Made by a program: the position numbers and the translations under genes. Below the pieces are notes generated by a model. The model saw only the letters and a list, made by a program, of their open reading frames with translations. It searched no databases and was not told the DNA's origin. This document shows, piece after piece, positions 1 to 7,335 of a stretch of 64,000 bases of DNA (its first letter is position 1; the number at the start of each line of letters is the position of its first letter). Location: contig NZ_AP027291.1 in assembly GCF_030295745.1 (NCBI RefSeq), forward strand, positions 4,526,001 to 4,590,000, read 5' to 3'. Source of the stretch: Mycolicibacterium sp. TUM20985. GTDB taxonomy: Bacteria > Actinomycetota > Actinomycetes > Mycobacteriales > Mycobacteriaceae.

Positions 1-1
1 G

Positions 2-100
2 GAAGTGATCATTGCGTTCGACATCACCGACGCGGCGAGCCATTACCACGTCCCGGTGCTGCTCTCGCCGTATGCCTATTCCACCTATCGAGGGAGTTGA
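2..100 (+). CDS. 5-hydroxyisourate hydrolase, C-terminal end (partial)
   Basis: The window opens inside this gene, and only the last 32 codons are present. The peptide ends in YRGS, the invariant C-terminal signature of the transthyretin-related 5-hydroxyisourate hydrolases, with HYHVPVLLSPYAYSTYRGS just before the stop. The enzyme hydrolyses 5-hydroxyisourate, the unstable product of uricase, to OHCU in the cytoplasm. It lies 3 bp upstream of the uricase gene on the same strand, which fits a urate degradation operon continuing to the left. The identification rests on a short tail, but the tail is diagnostic. Confidence 0.85.
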   Translation, partial: EVIIAFDITDAASHYHVPVLLSPYAYSTYRGS

Positions 101-103
101 GCG

Positions 104-1003
104 GTGTCCAAGATCATCCTGGGCGAGAATCAGTACGGCAAGGCGGAGAACCGCGTCGTCAGGATCTATCGCGACACCCCGCGCCACGAGATTCACGACA
201 TCAACGTATCTACTTGTCTACGAGGCGATTTCAGTGCCGCCTACCTGACGGGTGATCAGTCCGACGTGCTACCCACCGACTCGCAGAAGCAGACGGCCTA
301 CGCCTACGCCAAGGAGAAGGGCGTGCTCTCGATCGAGGACTACGGCTTGGCGCTGGCCCACCACTTCGTCGACGACGTCGAGCCGGTCGACGGCGCCCGC
401 ATCGAGATCGAGGAATTCGCCTGGGAGCGTGCGGTCGTCGACGGCGCCGAGCACGATCACACGTGGATTCGCAAGGGCCAGGAGGTCCGCACCGCCGCCG
501 TCACGGTCGACGCCGGCGGCGAATGGGTCGTCGGCGGGCTCAAGGACATGGTGATCCTCAAGTCCACCGGGTCGGAGTTCAGCGGGTTCCTGAGCGATCC
601 GTACACCGTCCTGGAACCCACGACGGACCGGGTGATGGCGACATCGCTCGTCGCCCAGTGGCGGTTCACCACCACCGACGTCGACTGGGAGCCAACCTTC
701 GCGGGGGTCAAGGCGCTACTGGTCAAGCAGTTCGCGATCGTTCAGTCACTCGCCCTGCAGCAGACCCTGTTCGAGATGGGCAAGGCCGTGCTCGAGGCGT
801 ACCCGTTCATCGCCGAGGTGCGACTGGCCGCCCCCAACAAGCACCACTTCGTATACGACCTGTCGCCGTTCGGCCTGGCCAACGACAAGGAGGTGTTCCA
901 TGCCGACGACCGTCCCTACGGCCTGATCCAGGCCACGGTCACGCGCGACGACGCCCCCGCGGCGGGCGCCGCCTGGGACGTCTACCGGGGCTGGCTGGCC
1001 TGA
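104..1003 (+). CDS. pucL: Uricase (urate oxidase)
   Basis: Cofactor-free urate oxidase of 299 aa, the usual length for the family. It converts urate, O2 and water to 5-hydroxyisourate and H2O2. Visible family features are the N-terminal NQYGKAENRVVR stretch with the conserved Lys, the RHEIHDINVSTCLRGDF strand, the LPTDSQK segment with the active-site Thr, and the NKHHFVYDL tunnelling-fold strand near residue 245. The start is GTG at 104, 3 bp after the hydroxyisourate hydrolase stop, so the two genes are probably cotranscribed. The gene ends 3 bp before the convergent sigF stop. The xanthine dehydrogenase-like genes at 3.8-7.2 kb could supply urate, though they are not in the same operon. Confidence 0.93.
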   Translation: MSKIILGENQYGKAENRVVRIYRDTPRHEIHDINVSTCLRGDFSAAYLTGDQSDVLPTDSQKQTAYAYAKEKGVLSIEDYGLALAHHFVDDVEPVDGARIEIEEFAWERAVVDGAEHDHTWIRKGQEVRTAAVTVDAGGEWVVGGLKDMVILKSTGSEFSGFLSDPYTVLEPTTDRVMATSLVAQWRFTTTDVDWEPTFAGVKALLVKQFAIVQSLALQQTLFEMGKAVLEAYPFIAEVRLAAPNKHHFVYDLSPFGLANDKEVFHADDRPYGLIQATVTRDDAPAAGAAWDVYRGWLA

Positions 1004-1006
1004 CCC

Positions 1007-1795
1007 CTACTCGAGTTGGTCGCGCAGCCGGGCAAGCGATTTCGCCAGCAGCCGGGATACGTGCATCTGCGAGATACCCACCCGTTCGGCGATCTGTGTC
1101 TGGGTCATCGACTCGAAGAAGCGCAGCAGGAGTACCTGACGCTCCCGTTCGGGGAGGCTGGCCAGCAGCGGCCGTAGCGACTCGCGATTCTCGATCTGGT
1201 CCAGGTTGAGGTCGACGTCACCGAGGGTGTCGGCGATGGCCGGCGCCTCCTCGGTCCCGCCGCCGGCACCGTCGATCGACAAGGTGTTGTACGAACTGCC
1301 CGCCACCAGACCTTCGACGATCTCCTCGCGGTCCATCTCGAGTTCGGCTGCGAGCTCCGACGGGGTCGGCGCACGGCCCAGCTTCTGCGACAACTCGGCC
1401 GTCGCCGCCCCGAGTCGCAGGTGCAACTCCTTCAGCCGGCGCGGCACCTTCACCGACCAGCTGTTGTCGCGGAAGTGCCGCCGAACCTCGCCCATGATGG
1501 TTGGTACGGCGAACGACACGAAGTCCGAGCCGGCGTCCACGTCGAAGCGGATGACGGCGTTGACCAGACCGACCCGCGCCACCTGGACCAGATCGTCGCG
1601 AGGCTCGCCGCGGCCATCGAAGCGGCGCGCGATGTGGTCGGCGAGCGGCAGACAACGTTCCACGATCGAGTCGCGTTGCCGGGTGAACTTGGGGGAACCC
1701 TGCGGCAGCTCCTGCAGCGCGCGGAACATGACGACCACGTCCGCGTATTCAGAGTTCGATCGTGACGACGAACCCCGAGAGGACGACGCCGTCAC
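1007..1795 (-). CDS. sigF: RNA polymerase sigma factor SigF
   Basis: Stress/stationary-phase sigma factor of the SigB/SigF group, 262 aa. Region 2 carries DDLVQVARVGLVNAVIRFD followed by FVSFAVPTIMGEVRRHFRD; region 3 is the LRLGAATAEL to ELAAELEM segment; region 4 ends with a helix-turn-helix (TQIAERVGISQMHVSRLL). The GTG start overlaps the rsbW stop by 4 bp (GTGA), so the anti-sigma factor and sigma factor are translationally coupled. This matches the mycobacterial rsbW-sigF operon. A SigF-type promoter lies upstream of rsbW (2403-2428), consistent with autoregulation. The N-terminal Ser/Arg-rich extension before residue 17 is poorly conserved in the family, so a slightly later start is possible. 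Confidence 0.95.
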   Translation of the reverse strand: MTASSSRGSSSRSNSEYADVVVMFRALQELPQGSPKFTRQRDSIVERCLPLADHIARRFDGRGEPRDDLVQVARVGLVNAVIRFDVDAGSDFVSFAVPTIMGEVRRHFRDNSWSVKVPRRLKELHLRLGAATAELSQKLGRAPTPSELAAELEMDREEIVEGLVAGSSYNTLSIDGAGGGTEEAPAIADTLGDVDLNLDQIENRESLRPLLASLPERERQVLLLRFFESMTQTQIAERVGISQMHVSRLLAKSLARLRDQLE

Positions 1796-2226
1796 CGCAG
1801 CGAGCTCGCTCGTCTCGTCGTCATGGAAATGCCGAAGACCTGCGCGTCCTCGCTCCCATGCCCATTCTGGAAGGTGCTGACTTCGTCCGTCAGGGAACTC
1901 AGGACGTGCCAGCTGAAGCTACCTGGGACGACGATGTCGGGCGAGGAGCACGCGGTCGACACGTCGACGACGAGTTGCTCTTCCATGGGATGCACGACGA
2001 GGACCAGGGTCGCGTCGGGAGTGGCCGACCTGATCAGCCGGGTGCACGCCTCGTCCACCGCCAGCCGGAGGTCGGCGACACTGTCGAAGTCGAGATCTTC
2101 GTATGTCCCGACGGCGCCCACGACGGTGCGCAACACGGCCAGATTCTCCAGCTTCGCCGCGACTCGCACCTCCACGGATCGGGGGCTCCGATGCCCTCCG
2201 TCGTGGTCGTTCTGACCGTCTGACAC
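1792..2226 (-). CDS. rsbW: Anti-sigma factor RsbW (UsfX), SigF antagonist
   Basis: GHKL-fold anti-sigma factor kinase homologue, 144 aa from the chosen GTG. The core RVAAKLENLAVLRTVVGAVG then DLDFDSVADLRLAVDEACT matches mycobacterial RsbW/UsfX, including the N-box region with Asp-Glu-Ala. It binds and sequesters SigF. I chose GTG 2226 because a GGAGG lies 4 nt upstream and the resulting N-terminus matches the length I recall for M. tuberculosis UsfX; an in-frame ATG at 2247 is the main alternative. The stop overlaps the sigF start. The usfY and Rv3289c genes that follow in M. tuberculosis are absent here. Confidence 0.93.
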   Translation of the reverse strand: MSDGQNDHDGGHRSPRSVEVRVAAKLENLAVLRTVVGAVGTYEDLDFDSVADLRLAVDEACTRLIRSATPDATLVLVVHPMEEQLVVDVSTACSSPDIVVPGSFSWHVLSSLTDEVSTFQNGHGSEDAQVFGISMTTRRASSLR

Positions 2227-2402
2227 GCGCCCTCCAAGTGACCTCATGGCGAGATTACCCCCAGCAGGCTTCCAGCTAACCACTAGCACTCCGATCGACA
2301 GTCGCTGCCGTGTCGGAGCAAACGACCAGGGGCGTCGCTGGCTTCCTCGCGCTAATGGTGGGCATCTCCCGCTCGTCTCGGCATCAACATTCGTGACGGG
2401 GG

Positions 2403-2428
2403 ATGCCCAGGCGACCCTGAGCTAAAAC
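2403..2428 (-). promoter_or_regulatory. Candidate SigF-dependent promoter of rsbW-sigF
   Basis: On the minus strand GTTT(T) at 2428-2424 is followed after 16 nt by GGGCAT at 2408-2403. Mycobacterial SigF promoters have the form GGTTT-N15-17-GGGTAT, so both elements fit with a one-base deviation in the -10. The predicted transcript start near 2396 leaves about 170 nt of leader before rsbW. The M. tuberculosis usfX-sigF operon is known to be autoregulated. Confidence 0.6.
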
Positions 2429-2520
2429 AAGGGTGACGACCGTCTCGGTCACCGACCCGCGCCAAATCGGGCCGAAAACAACGCAATTGAGCGGTGACCG
2501 GATGCGGCAGCGGCGCGCCC

Positions 2521-2546
2521 GTTTAGTAGGCACCGTCGACGGGCAC
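2521..2546 (+). promoter_or_regulatory. Candidate SigF-dependent promoter of the CsbD-like gene
   Basis: GTTT at 2521-2524, then exactly 16 nt, then GGGCAC at 2541-2546, 47 bp upstream of the CsbD-like ATG. This is the same architecture and spacing as the candidate on the other strand. It places a stress protein gene under the sigma factor encoded next door. The interval 2227-2593 has no gene apart from these two divergent promoters. Confidence 0.55.
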
Positions 2547-2593
2547 ATTTGGGGTGTGCGGTGCCCGGCCGCGCCATTAGCGAAGGGCAGTCG

Positions 2594-2824
2594 ATGAGCG
2601 ACAGTGGACCAGAAGCAGGAATCAAGGGCGTCGTCGAAGACGTCAAGGGCAAGGCGAAGGAGGTCGCCGGCACGGTGACCGATCGCGACGGCCTCAAGGA
2701 AGAGGGCAAGGCCCAGCAGGACAAGGCAGAGGCTGAGCGCGACGTCGCGAAGAAGGAAGCCGAAGCCGAAGCCGCCCGCGGTAGCGCCTCAGCCGCCGAG
2801 GCTCGCCAGAAGGCAGCGGAGTAG
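2594..2824 (+). CDS. CsbD-family general stress protein
   Basis: Small hydrophilic protein of 76 aa with the CsbD signature: GIKGVVEDVKGKAKEVAGTVTDRDGLKEEGKAQQDKAEAE, residues 9-48. The C-terminal third is Lys/Glu/Ala-rich and should be helical. CsbD proteins are general stress proteins of unknown biochemical function; in actinobacteria many belong to the SigF/SigB regulon. I chose ATG 2594 because the family motif begins shortly after it. A further upstream in-frame start at 2549 would fall on the predicted SigF transcript start. A strong hairpin terminator follows directly, so this is a single-gene transcript. Confidence 0.88.
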   Translation: MSDSGPEAGIKGVVEDVKGKAKEVAGTVTDRDGLKEEGKAQQDKAEAERDVAKKEAEAEAARGSASAAEARQKAAE

Positions 2825-2839
2825 CTCGGATACGACACC

Positions 2840-2880
2840 CGACGAAGGCCCGACCGGTTGATCCGGTCGGGCCTTCGTCG
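2840..2880. terminator. Strong hairpin terminator between CsbD-like gene and arsR-type gene
   Basis: Perfect 18-bp inverted repeat (arms 2840-2857 and 2863-2880) with a 5-nt loop. It sits between two convergent genes and can serve both. There is no U-tract, which is usual for mycobacterial terminators. Confidence 0.8.
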
Positions 2881-2900
2881 TTGGCGTTGGCACGGGGTGG

Positions 2901-3227
2901 TCAGTCGGACGCCTCGGCGATCCGCTTGATGGCGGCGAGACGTCGATCCCAGCTACGACCGATCGCGTCCAGTTCGACGGCCAGCGCGCTCAAGCGCCCA
3001 CCGATCGCCCGGTAACGAACCTCGCGGCCGGCCCGCACGGGCTCGACGAGTCCCGCATCGGCAAGCGCGGTCAGGTGTTTGGCGATCGCCTGTCGACTGA
3101 CGGGCAGGCGACCAGCGAGTGCACTGGCCGACATGTCGGCACTGCCGATCTCGGACAGGATGCGCCAGCGGGTTTCGTCGGCGATGACGGCCAGCACCGC
3201 GGGGACGTCCGTCATGCGCTCGGTCAT
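2901..3227 (-). CDS. ArsR-family HTH transcriptional regulator
   Basis: Winged-helix repressor of 108 aa. The N-terminal ADETRWRILSEIG and the recognition helix VSRQAIAKHLTALADAGLV, followed by the wing GREVRYRAIGGRL, are typical of the ArsR/SmtB fold. No metal-binding Cys cluster (CxC) is visible, so metal sensing is unlikely. It is translationally coupled (ATGA overlap) to the upstream AHSA1/SRPBCC gene, a common ArsR-SRPBCC pairing. Two identical-architecture inverted repeats upstream of the operon (3682-3699 and 3716-3733) are the probable binding sites. Confidence 0.9.
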   Translation of the reverse strand: MTERMTDVPAVLAVIADETRWRILSEIGSADMSASALAGRLPVSRQAIAKHLTALADAGLVEPVRAGREVRYRAIGGRLSALAVELDAIGRSWDRRLAAIKRIAEASD

Positions 3228-3652
3228 CGCGATTCGACGAACTCCACCAGCTCGCCGAGTTCCGCCTTCCAGCCCCCGACGTTGCCGGCCTGCGCACCGT
3301 GCGGATCAGCGAGCTCCTCGAAGCCGGTCTCGAGCAGGTCCAGGCGTGTGCCGTTGTCGGTCGCGGTGAGGTCGAATCGCACCAGCGTCGAATTGCCGGG
3401 CATCGGGTCCACGCCGAACTCGCGCGCCCACCGGTAGACGAGCGTCTTCGGCCTGTCGACCTGTTCGACGACGATCCGGAACGCTCCGCCATGGTCGCGC
3501 CAACCAAACGCCCCGGAGGCGCCGGGGGTCGCGTCGAATTCGGCGGTGTCGCCGAACCATTGGGCGATGAGCTCGGGCTCCGTCAGCGCCCGCCACACCG
3601 CGTCGAGCGGCGCGGCGATGTCGATGCTGCGGGTGATGTCGAGTGCTGCCAT
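3224..3652 (-). CDS. SRPBCC / AHSA1-domain protein
   Basis: A 142-aa START-like domain protein of the AHSA1 family. It starts with ITRSIDIAAPLDAVWRALTEPELIAQWFGD, the diagnostic first strand and helix, and ends with the long C-terminal helix containing GGWKAELGELVEFV. These proteins form a hydrophobic ligand cavity; the ligand here is unknown. It is the first gene of a two-gene operon with the ArsR regulator, a pairing in which the regulator probably controls its own operon. ATG at 3652 is preceded by AGGAAAGCAG, giving a plausible ribosome-binding site. Confidence 0.88.
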   Translation of the reverse strand: MAALDITRSIDIAAPLDAVWRALTEPELIAQWFGDTAEFDATPGASGAFGWRDHGGAFRIVVEQVDRPKTLVYRWAREFGVDPMPGNSTLVRFDLTATDNGTRLDLLETGFEELADPHGAQAGNVGGWKAELGELVEFVESR

Positions 3653-3681
3653 GAGAGTCTGCTTTCCTCGTAGGGATCAAA

Positions 3682-3699
3682 TGCAACTACAGAGTTGCA
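3682..3699. promoter_or_regulatory. Candidate ArsR operator 1
   Basis: Perfect inverted repeat TGCAACT-N4-AGTTGCA, 30 bp upstream of the AHSA1-arsR start. A second copy of the same form begins 34 bp further upstream. Confidence 0.6.
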
Positions 3700-3715
3700 C
3701 ATGAGGACCATCTGG

Positions 3716-3733
3716 TGCAACCCGCCGGTTGCA
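3716..3733. promoter_or_regulatory. Candidate ArsR operator 2
   Basis: Perfect inverted repeat TGCAACC-N4-GGTTGCA, with the same arm core, arm length and spacer as operator 1. Centre-to-centre spacing is 34 bp, close to three helical turns, so two dimers could bind the same face. It also lies within reach of the divergent hydroxylase promoter. Confidence 0.6.
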
Positions 3734-3795
3734 GATGGTATCGGAGTGCATTTCCTGCGCATGCGCGCCGCGCCCACGTTGACTACCGTCGATCG

Positions 3796-4617
3796 GTGGA
3801 CCTCAATACGGTCGAGGCGGTCACTACCCCGCGTCGACGCGATGAACTTTGGCCTCTGGGCCCCTCTGATGCCGTCATGGGCGGGGGGACGTGGTTGTTC
3901 TCCGAGCCCCAGGTCCAGACCCGCCGACTGGTCGATCTCGCCGGGCTGGGCTGGTCACCGATCACCGTGAACGACGACGGCGTCGAGCTGGCGGCGACGT
4001 GCACGCTGGAGCAGGCGTCCGCTCTGTCGGCCCGGCTTCCGACCGTCAGGCCGCAATGGCTGGCCGCGCCCCTCTTCCGGCAGTGCGCCAGCGCGCTGCT
4101 CGCGTCGTTCAAGATCCTGCACACCGCCACCGTCGGCGGCAACGTGTGCTTGTCGTTTCCCGCCGGTGCGATGATCTCCCTGGCGGCTGCGCTGGCCGGG
4201 GAAGTCGTCATCTGGCGGGCCGACGGGGACGACTACCGGATGCCGATCACCGAGTTCGTCACCGGCGATTCGACCAATGCATTGGCCAGCGGCGAGGTCC
4301 TTCGCTCCGTGCGCCTTCCGGCTGCGGCGCTGACGGGTCGCACCGCCTACCGCAAGCTGGCGCCCTCATCGCGGGGCCGCTCCGGCGTCGTCGTCATTGG
4401 CCGCGTGGACTCGGCGGGCGAGTTCACGCTGTCGATCACCGCAGCGACCGTGCGGCCGTTCGTCTTCCAGCTGGCCGCGGCCGACGTGGACGCGGTGCGA
4501 CGGGCACACGAGGGCATTCCCGACGACGCCTGGACCAGGGACCCGCATGGCGATCCCGACTGGCGACGTGCGATGAGCCTGCTGCTGGCCGAGCAGATCG
4601 TCGCGGAGTTGCGATGA
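3796..4617 (+). CDS. Xanthine dehydrogenase family, FAD-binding subunit
   Basis: CoxM/XdhB-type subunit, 273 aa. MGGGTWLFSEPQVQTRRLVDL near residue 25 is the first FAD/pyrophosphate loop; HTATVGGNVCLSFPAG near residue 108 corresponds to the second (TIGGN) loop; the C-terminal CO-dehydrogenase flavoprotein domain follows. It passes electrons from the Fe-S clusters of the next gene product to NAD or another acceptor through FAD. GTG 3796 is preferred because an earlier in-frame GTG at 3715 overlaps the second ArsR-type operator and would add a non-conserved peptide. The stop overlaps the next gene by 4 bp (ATGA). Confidence 0.85.
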   Translation: MDLNTVEAVTTPRRRDELWPLGPSDAVMGGGTWLFSEPQVQTRRLVDLAGLGWSPITVNDDGVELAATCTLEQASALSARLPTVRPQWLAAPLFRQCASALLASFKILHTATVGGNVCLSFPAGAMISLAAALAGEVVIWRADGDDYRMPITEFVTGDSTNALASGEVLRSVRLPAAALTGRTAYRKLAPSSRGRSGVVVIGRVDSAGEFTLSITAATVRPFVFQLAAADVDAVRRAHEGIPDDAWTRDPHGDPDWRRAMSLLLAEQIVAELR

Positions 4618-7220
4618 CGATCAGCGTCAATGGCGAAGCGCAGCAGGATGATCCGCGGCCAGGTCAGTGTCTGCGCAGCTATCTTCGCGAGCATGGCCAC
4701 TTCGAGGTGAAGAAGGGCTGCGACTCGGGCGACTGCGGCGCGTGCTCGGTGCTGGTCGACGGGGCGCCCGTGCACTCGTGCGTGTACCCCGCGTTCCGTG
4801 CCACCGGGCACGAGATCACCACGGTCTCGGGTCTGGGGACGCCAGACGATCCGCATCCCCTGCAACGACGCTTCGTCGACGCCGCCGGCTTTCAGTGCGG
4901 ATTCTGTACGGCCGGGATGATCACCACCGCCTCCGCGCTGACACCCCCGCAACTGGCCGAACTCCCCGAGCATCTCAAGGGAAGCCTGTGCCGGTGCACC
5001 GGTTACCGTGCGATCACCGATGCGCTCGCGGGTGCGGTCAACACCAAGAAGTCAGGCGGTGCAGGCGATTCCGTTGGCGCCCCGGCGGGTATGCGGATCG
5101 CCACCGGCACCGAGCAGTACACGATGGACCACGACGTCGACGGCCTGCTCCACCTCGCGGTGCTCCGCAGCCCGCTCCCCCATGCCAGGATCGTCGCGAT
5201 CGATACGACGGCGGCCGAGCGGCTTCCCGGCGTGCACCTGGTGCTGACCCATCGCGACAGCCCACCGGTCGCCTTCTCGACGGCACGCCACGACGACCGA
5301 GCCGACGACCCCGACGACTCATTCGTCCTCGACGCCACCGTGCGATTCGTCGGGCAACGTGTCGCCGCCGTCGTCGCCGACACCCTCGCCATCGCCGAGA
5401 GCGCCTGTCGGGCAATCCACGTCGAGTACGAAGAGCTGCCGGCGGTGTTCGACCCCGAGGCGGCGCTGGCCGCAGGAGCCCCGCTGGTACATGCAGGCAA
5501 GACGGGCGAGGCACGCATCGCCGACGTGTCGCGCAATCTCGTCGCCGAGCTGCACGGCGGCGTCGGCGACATCGAGGCCGGGCTGCGCGAGGCGCAGGCA
5601 TCCGGTGGAGCAGTCGTGAGCGGGCGATGGAACACCCAGCGCGTCCAGCATGTGCACCTCGAGACACACGGTTGCACGGGATGGCGGGACGGCAAGGGAC
5701 GCTTGGTGATTCGCACCAGCTCACAGGTGCCCTTCCTGGTGCGCGACGAGCTCTGCCACGTCTTCGGCCTCGATCGATCGGACGTCCACGTGTTCACGCG
5801 CCGGGTCGGCGGTGGCTTCGGCGGCAAGCAGGAGATGCTGACCGAGGACCTCGTCGCGTTGTCGGTCCTGCGACTTGGCCAGCCGGTGCGCTACGAGTAC
5901 AGCCGCTCCGATGAGTTCGTCAGCGCCCCATGCCGGCACCCCGCGCGCATCGATGCCACCGTCGCCGCCGGGCCCGATGGCGTGCTGACCGCACTGGCCG
6001 TCGACGTCGTGATGAATGCGGGGGCGTACGGCAACCACAGCCCCGGCGTGATGTTCCACGGGTGCGGCGAGTCGATCTCGGTGTACCGCTGTGCGAACAA
6101 GCGCGTCGACGCTCAATCGGTGTACACCAACAACATTCCATCGGGCGCCTTCCGCGGCTACGGTCTCGGGCAGGTGATCTTCGCCGTCGAGTCGGCGATG
6201 GATCAGTTGGCCGAGCGGTTGGGTATCGACCCGTTCGAGCTTCGACGCCGCAACGTCGTCGTCCCCGGGGACCCGTTCACCGACGCCCACGTCGCCGACG
6301 ATGACCTGACCTACGGCAGCTACGGCCTCGACCAGTGCCTCGACCTGGTGCAGAACGCGTTGTCGGCGGGCGAGGGGACGGTCGCGCCGGACGGTGCCCA
6401 GTGGCGGGTCGGCGAGGGTATGGCCCTTGCCATGATCGCCACCATCCCCCCGCGCGGCCACTTCGCGGATGCGTCGATCTCGCGCGACGCCGACGGGGAC
6501 TTCACGCTGTCCGTCGGCACGGCCGAGTTCGGCAACGGAACCTCGACCGTGCACACCCAGATCGTGGCGTCCGAACTGGGCATCGAACCCGGACGGGTGC
6601 GGATCCGCCAATCCGACACCGACGCAACGGAATACGATACCGGTGCGTTCGGTTCCGCGGGCACCGTGGTGGCCGGCATCGCGGTCCTGGCGGCGTGTCG
6701 CGAGCTCCGTGACGCGATCGCCCAGACGCCGGACGCCCGCCCTCTCGTCGGCCGCGGTCGGCACGACGGCACGCCACGGTCGGTGGCCTTCAACGTGCAG
6801 GGGTTTCGCGTCGCGGTCAATGTCGAGACGGGTGAGGTGCGGATCCTGCAGTCGGTGCAGGCCGCGGACGCCGGCGTGGTGATGAATCCCGAGCAGTGCC
6901 GCGGCCAGGTCGAGGGCGGTGTCGCCCAGGGCATCGGCAGCGCGCTCTTCGAGGAGATGCTGACGGGCCCCGACGGCGCCGTCACCACCAAAGAGCTGCG
7001 CAATTACCACATTCCGCAGCTCGCCGACCTTCCTCCGACGGAGGTCTACTTCGCCGATACCTACGACGTCCTCGGTCCCTTCGGGGCGAAGTCCATGAGC
7101 GAGTCGCCGTACAACCCGGTGGCTCCGGCCCTCGCCAATGCCATCGCGCGGGCCTGCGGCGCGCGGTTGCGCCGCCTGCCGATGACACCGGCCCGCGTGT
7201 GGCGAGCCCTCGACACCTGA
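4614..7220 (+). CDS. Fused 2Fe-2S and molybdopterin subunit of a xanthine dehydrogenase-type hydroxylase
   Basis: 868-aa protein joining two subunits that are separate in many bacteria. Residues 1-150 hold both 2Fe-2S clusters: the plant-ferredoxin type (C36, C41, C44, C56) and the alpha-helical type (C95, C98, C126, C128). The rest is the molybdopterin-binding large subunit, with RRVGGGFGGKQE near residue 400, SGAFRGYG near 505, and a C-terminal GAKSMSES segment whose Glu aligns with the catalytic Glu of the family. The linker at 150-165 is short, and the total is somewhat below the combined length of separate subunits. With uricase nearby, xanthine/hypoxanthine is the most likely substrate, but other purine or N-heterocycle hydroxylases cannot be excluded. 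The FAD subunit is encoded immediately upstream. Confidence 0.87.
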   Translation: MTISVNGEAQQDDPRPGQCLRSYLREHGHFEVKKGCDSGDCGACSVLVDGAPVHSCVYPAFRATGHEITTVSGLGTPDDPHPLQRRFVDAAGFQCGFCTAGMITTASALTPPQLAELPEHLKGSLCRCTGYRAITDALAGAVNTKKSGGAGDSVGAPAGMRIATGTEQYTMDHDVDGLLHLAVLRSPLPHARIVAIDTTAAERLPGVHLVLTHRDSPPVAFSTARHDDRADDPDDSFVLDATVRFVGQRVAAVVADTLAIAESACRAIHVEYEELPAVFDPEAALAAGAPLVHAGKTGEARIADVSRNLVAELHGGVGDIEAGLREAQASGGAVVSGRWNTQRVQHVHLETHGCTGWRDGKGRLVIRTSSQVPFLVRDELCHVFGLDRSDVHVFTRRVGGGFGGKQEMLTEDLVALSVLRLGQPVRYEYSRSDEFVSAPCRHPARIDATVAAGPDGVLTALAVDVVMNAGAYGNHSPGVMFHGCGESISVYRCANKRVDAQSVYTNNIPSGAFRGYGLGQVIFAVESAMDQLAERLGIDPFELRRRNVVVPGDPFTDAHVADDDLTYGSYGLDQCLDLVQNALSAGEGTVAPDGAQWRVGEGMALAMIATIPPRGHFADASISRDADGDFTLSVGTAEFGNGTSTVHTQIVASELGIEPGRVRIRQSDTDATEYDTGAFGSAGTVVAGIAVLAACRELRDAIAQTPDARPLVGRGRHDGTPRSVAFNVQGFRVAVNVETGEVRILQSVQAADAGVVMNPEQCRGQVEGGVAQGIGSALFEEMLTGPDGAVTTKELRNYHIPQLADLPPTEVYFADTYDVLGPFGAKSMSESPYNPVAPALANAIARACGARLRRLPMTPARVWRALDT

Positions 7221-7234
7221 CCGGTCCCTGTCTT

Positions 7235-7298
7235 GCGCGAGCGTGCGTGTCTGCGGGCGACACGCCGATCGATTTTCGGAGTTTGCGCACGCTCGCGC
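7235..7298 (+). repeat. Palindromic intergenic repeat, copy 1
   Basis: Perfect 13-bp stem (arms 7235-7247 and 7286-7298) around a 38-nt loop. The conserved parts are GCGAGCGTGCGTGTCTGC on the left and GCGCACGCTCGCG on the right. The same unit recurs at 7899, 24836 and 32945. Copy 1 and copy 2 are nearly identical over about 53 bp, in opposite orientation, and flank the nuclease gene. Confidence 0.85.
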
Positions 7299-7335
7299 CA
7301 CGGGATTGTCGGTCCGACCGCCTAACATTCGCCTC

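Noticed and set aside
3891..4613. An N-terminal extension of the fused hydroxylase subunit
   Set aside because: It runs out of frame through the FAD subunit gene and has no family similarity; ATG 4614 overlaps the FAD subunit stop and begins the ferredoxin-like domain.
5721..7328. A 535-codon open frame on the minus strand
   Set aside because: It is antisense to the molybdenum hydroxylase, has no recognisable domain and is Arg/His/Gly-rich as expected of a high-GC shadow frame.
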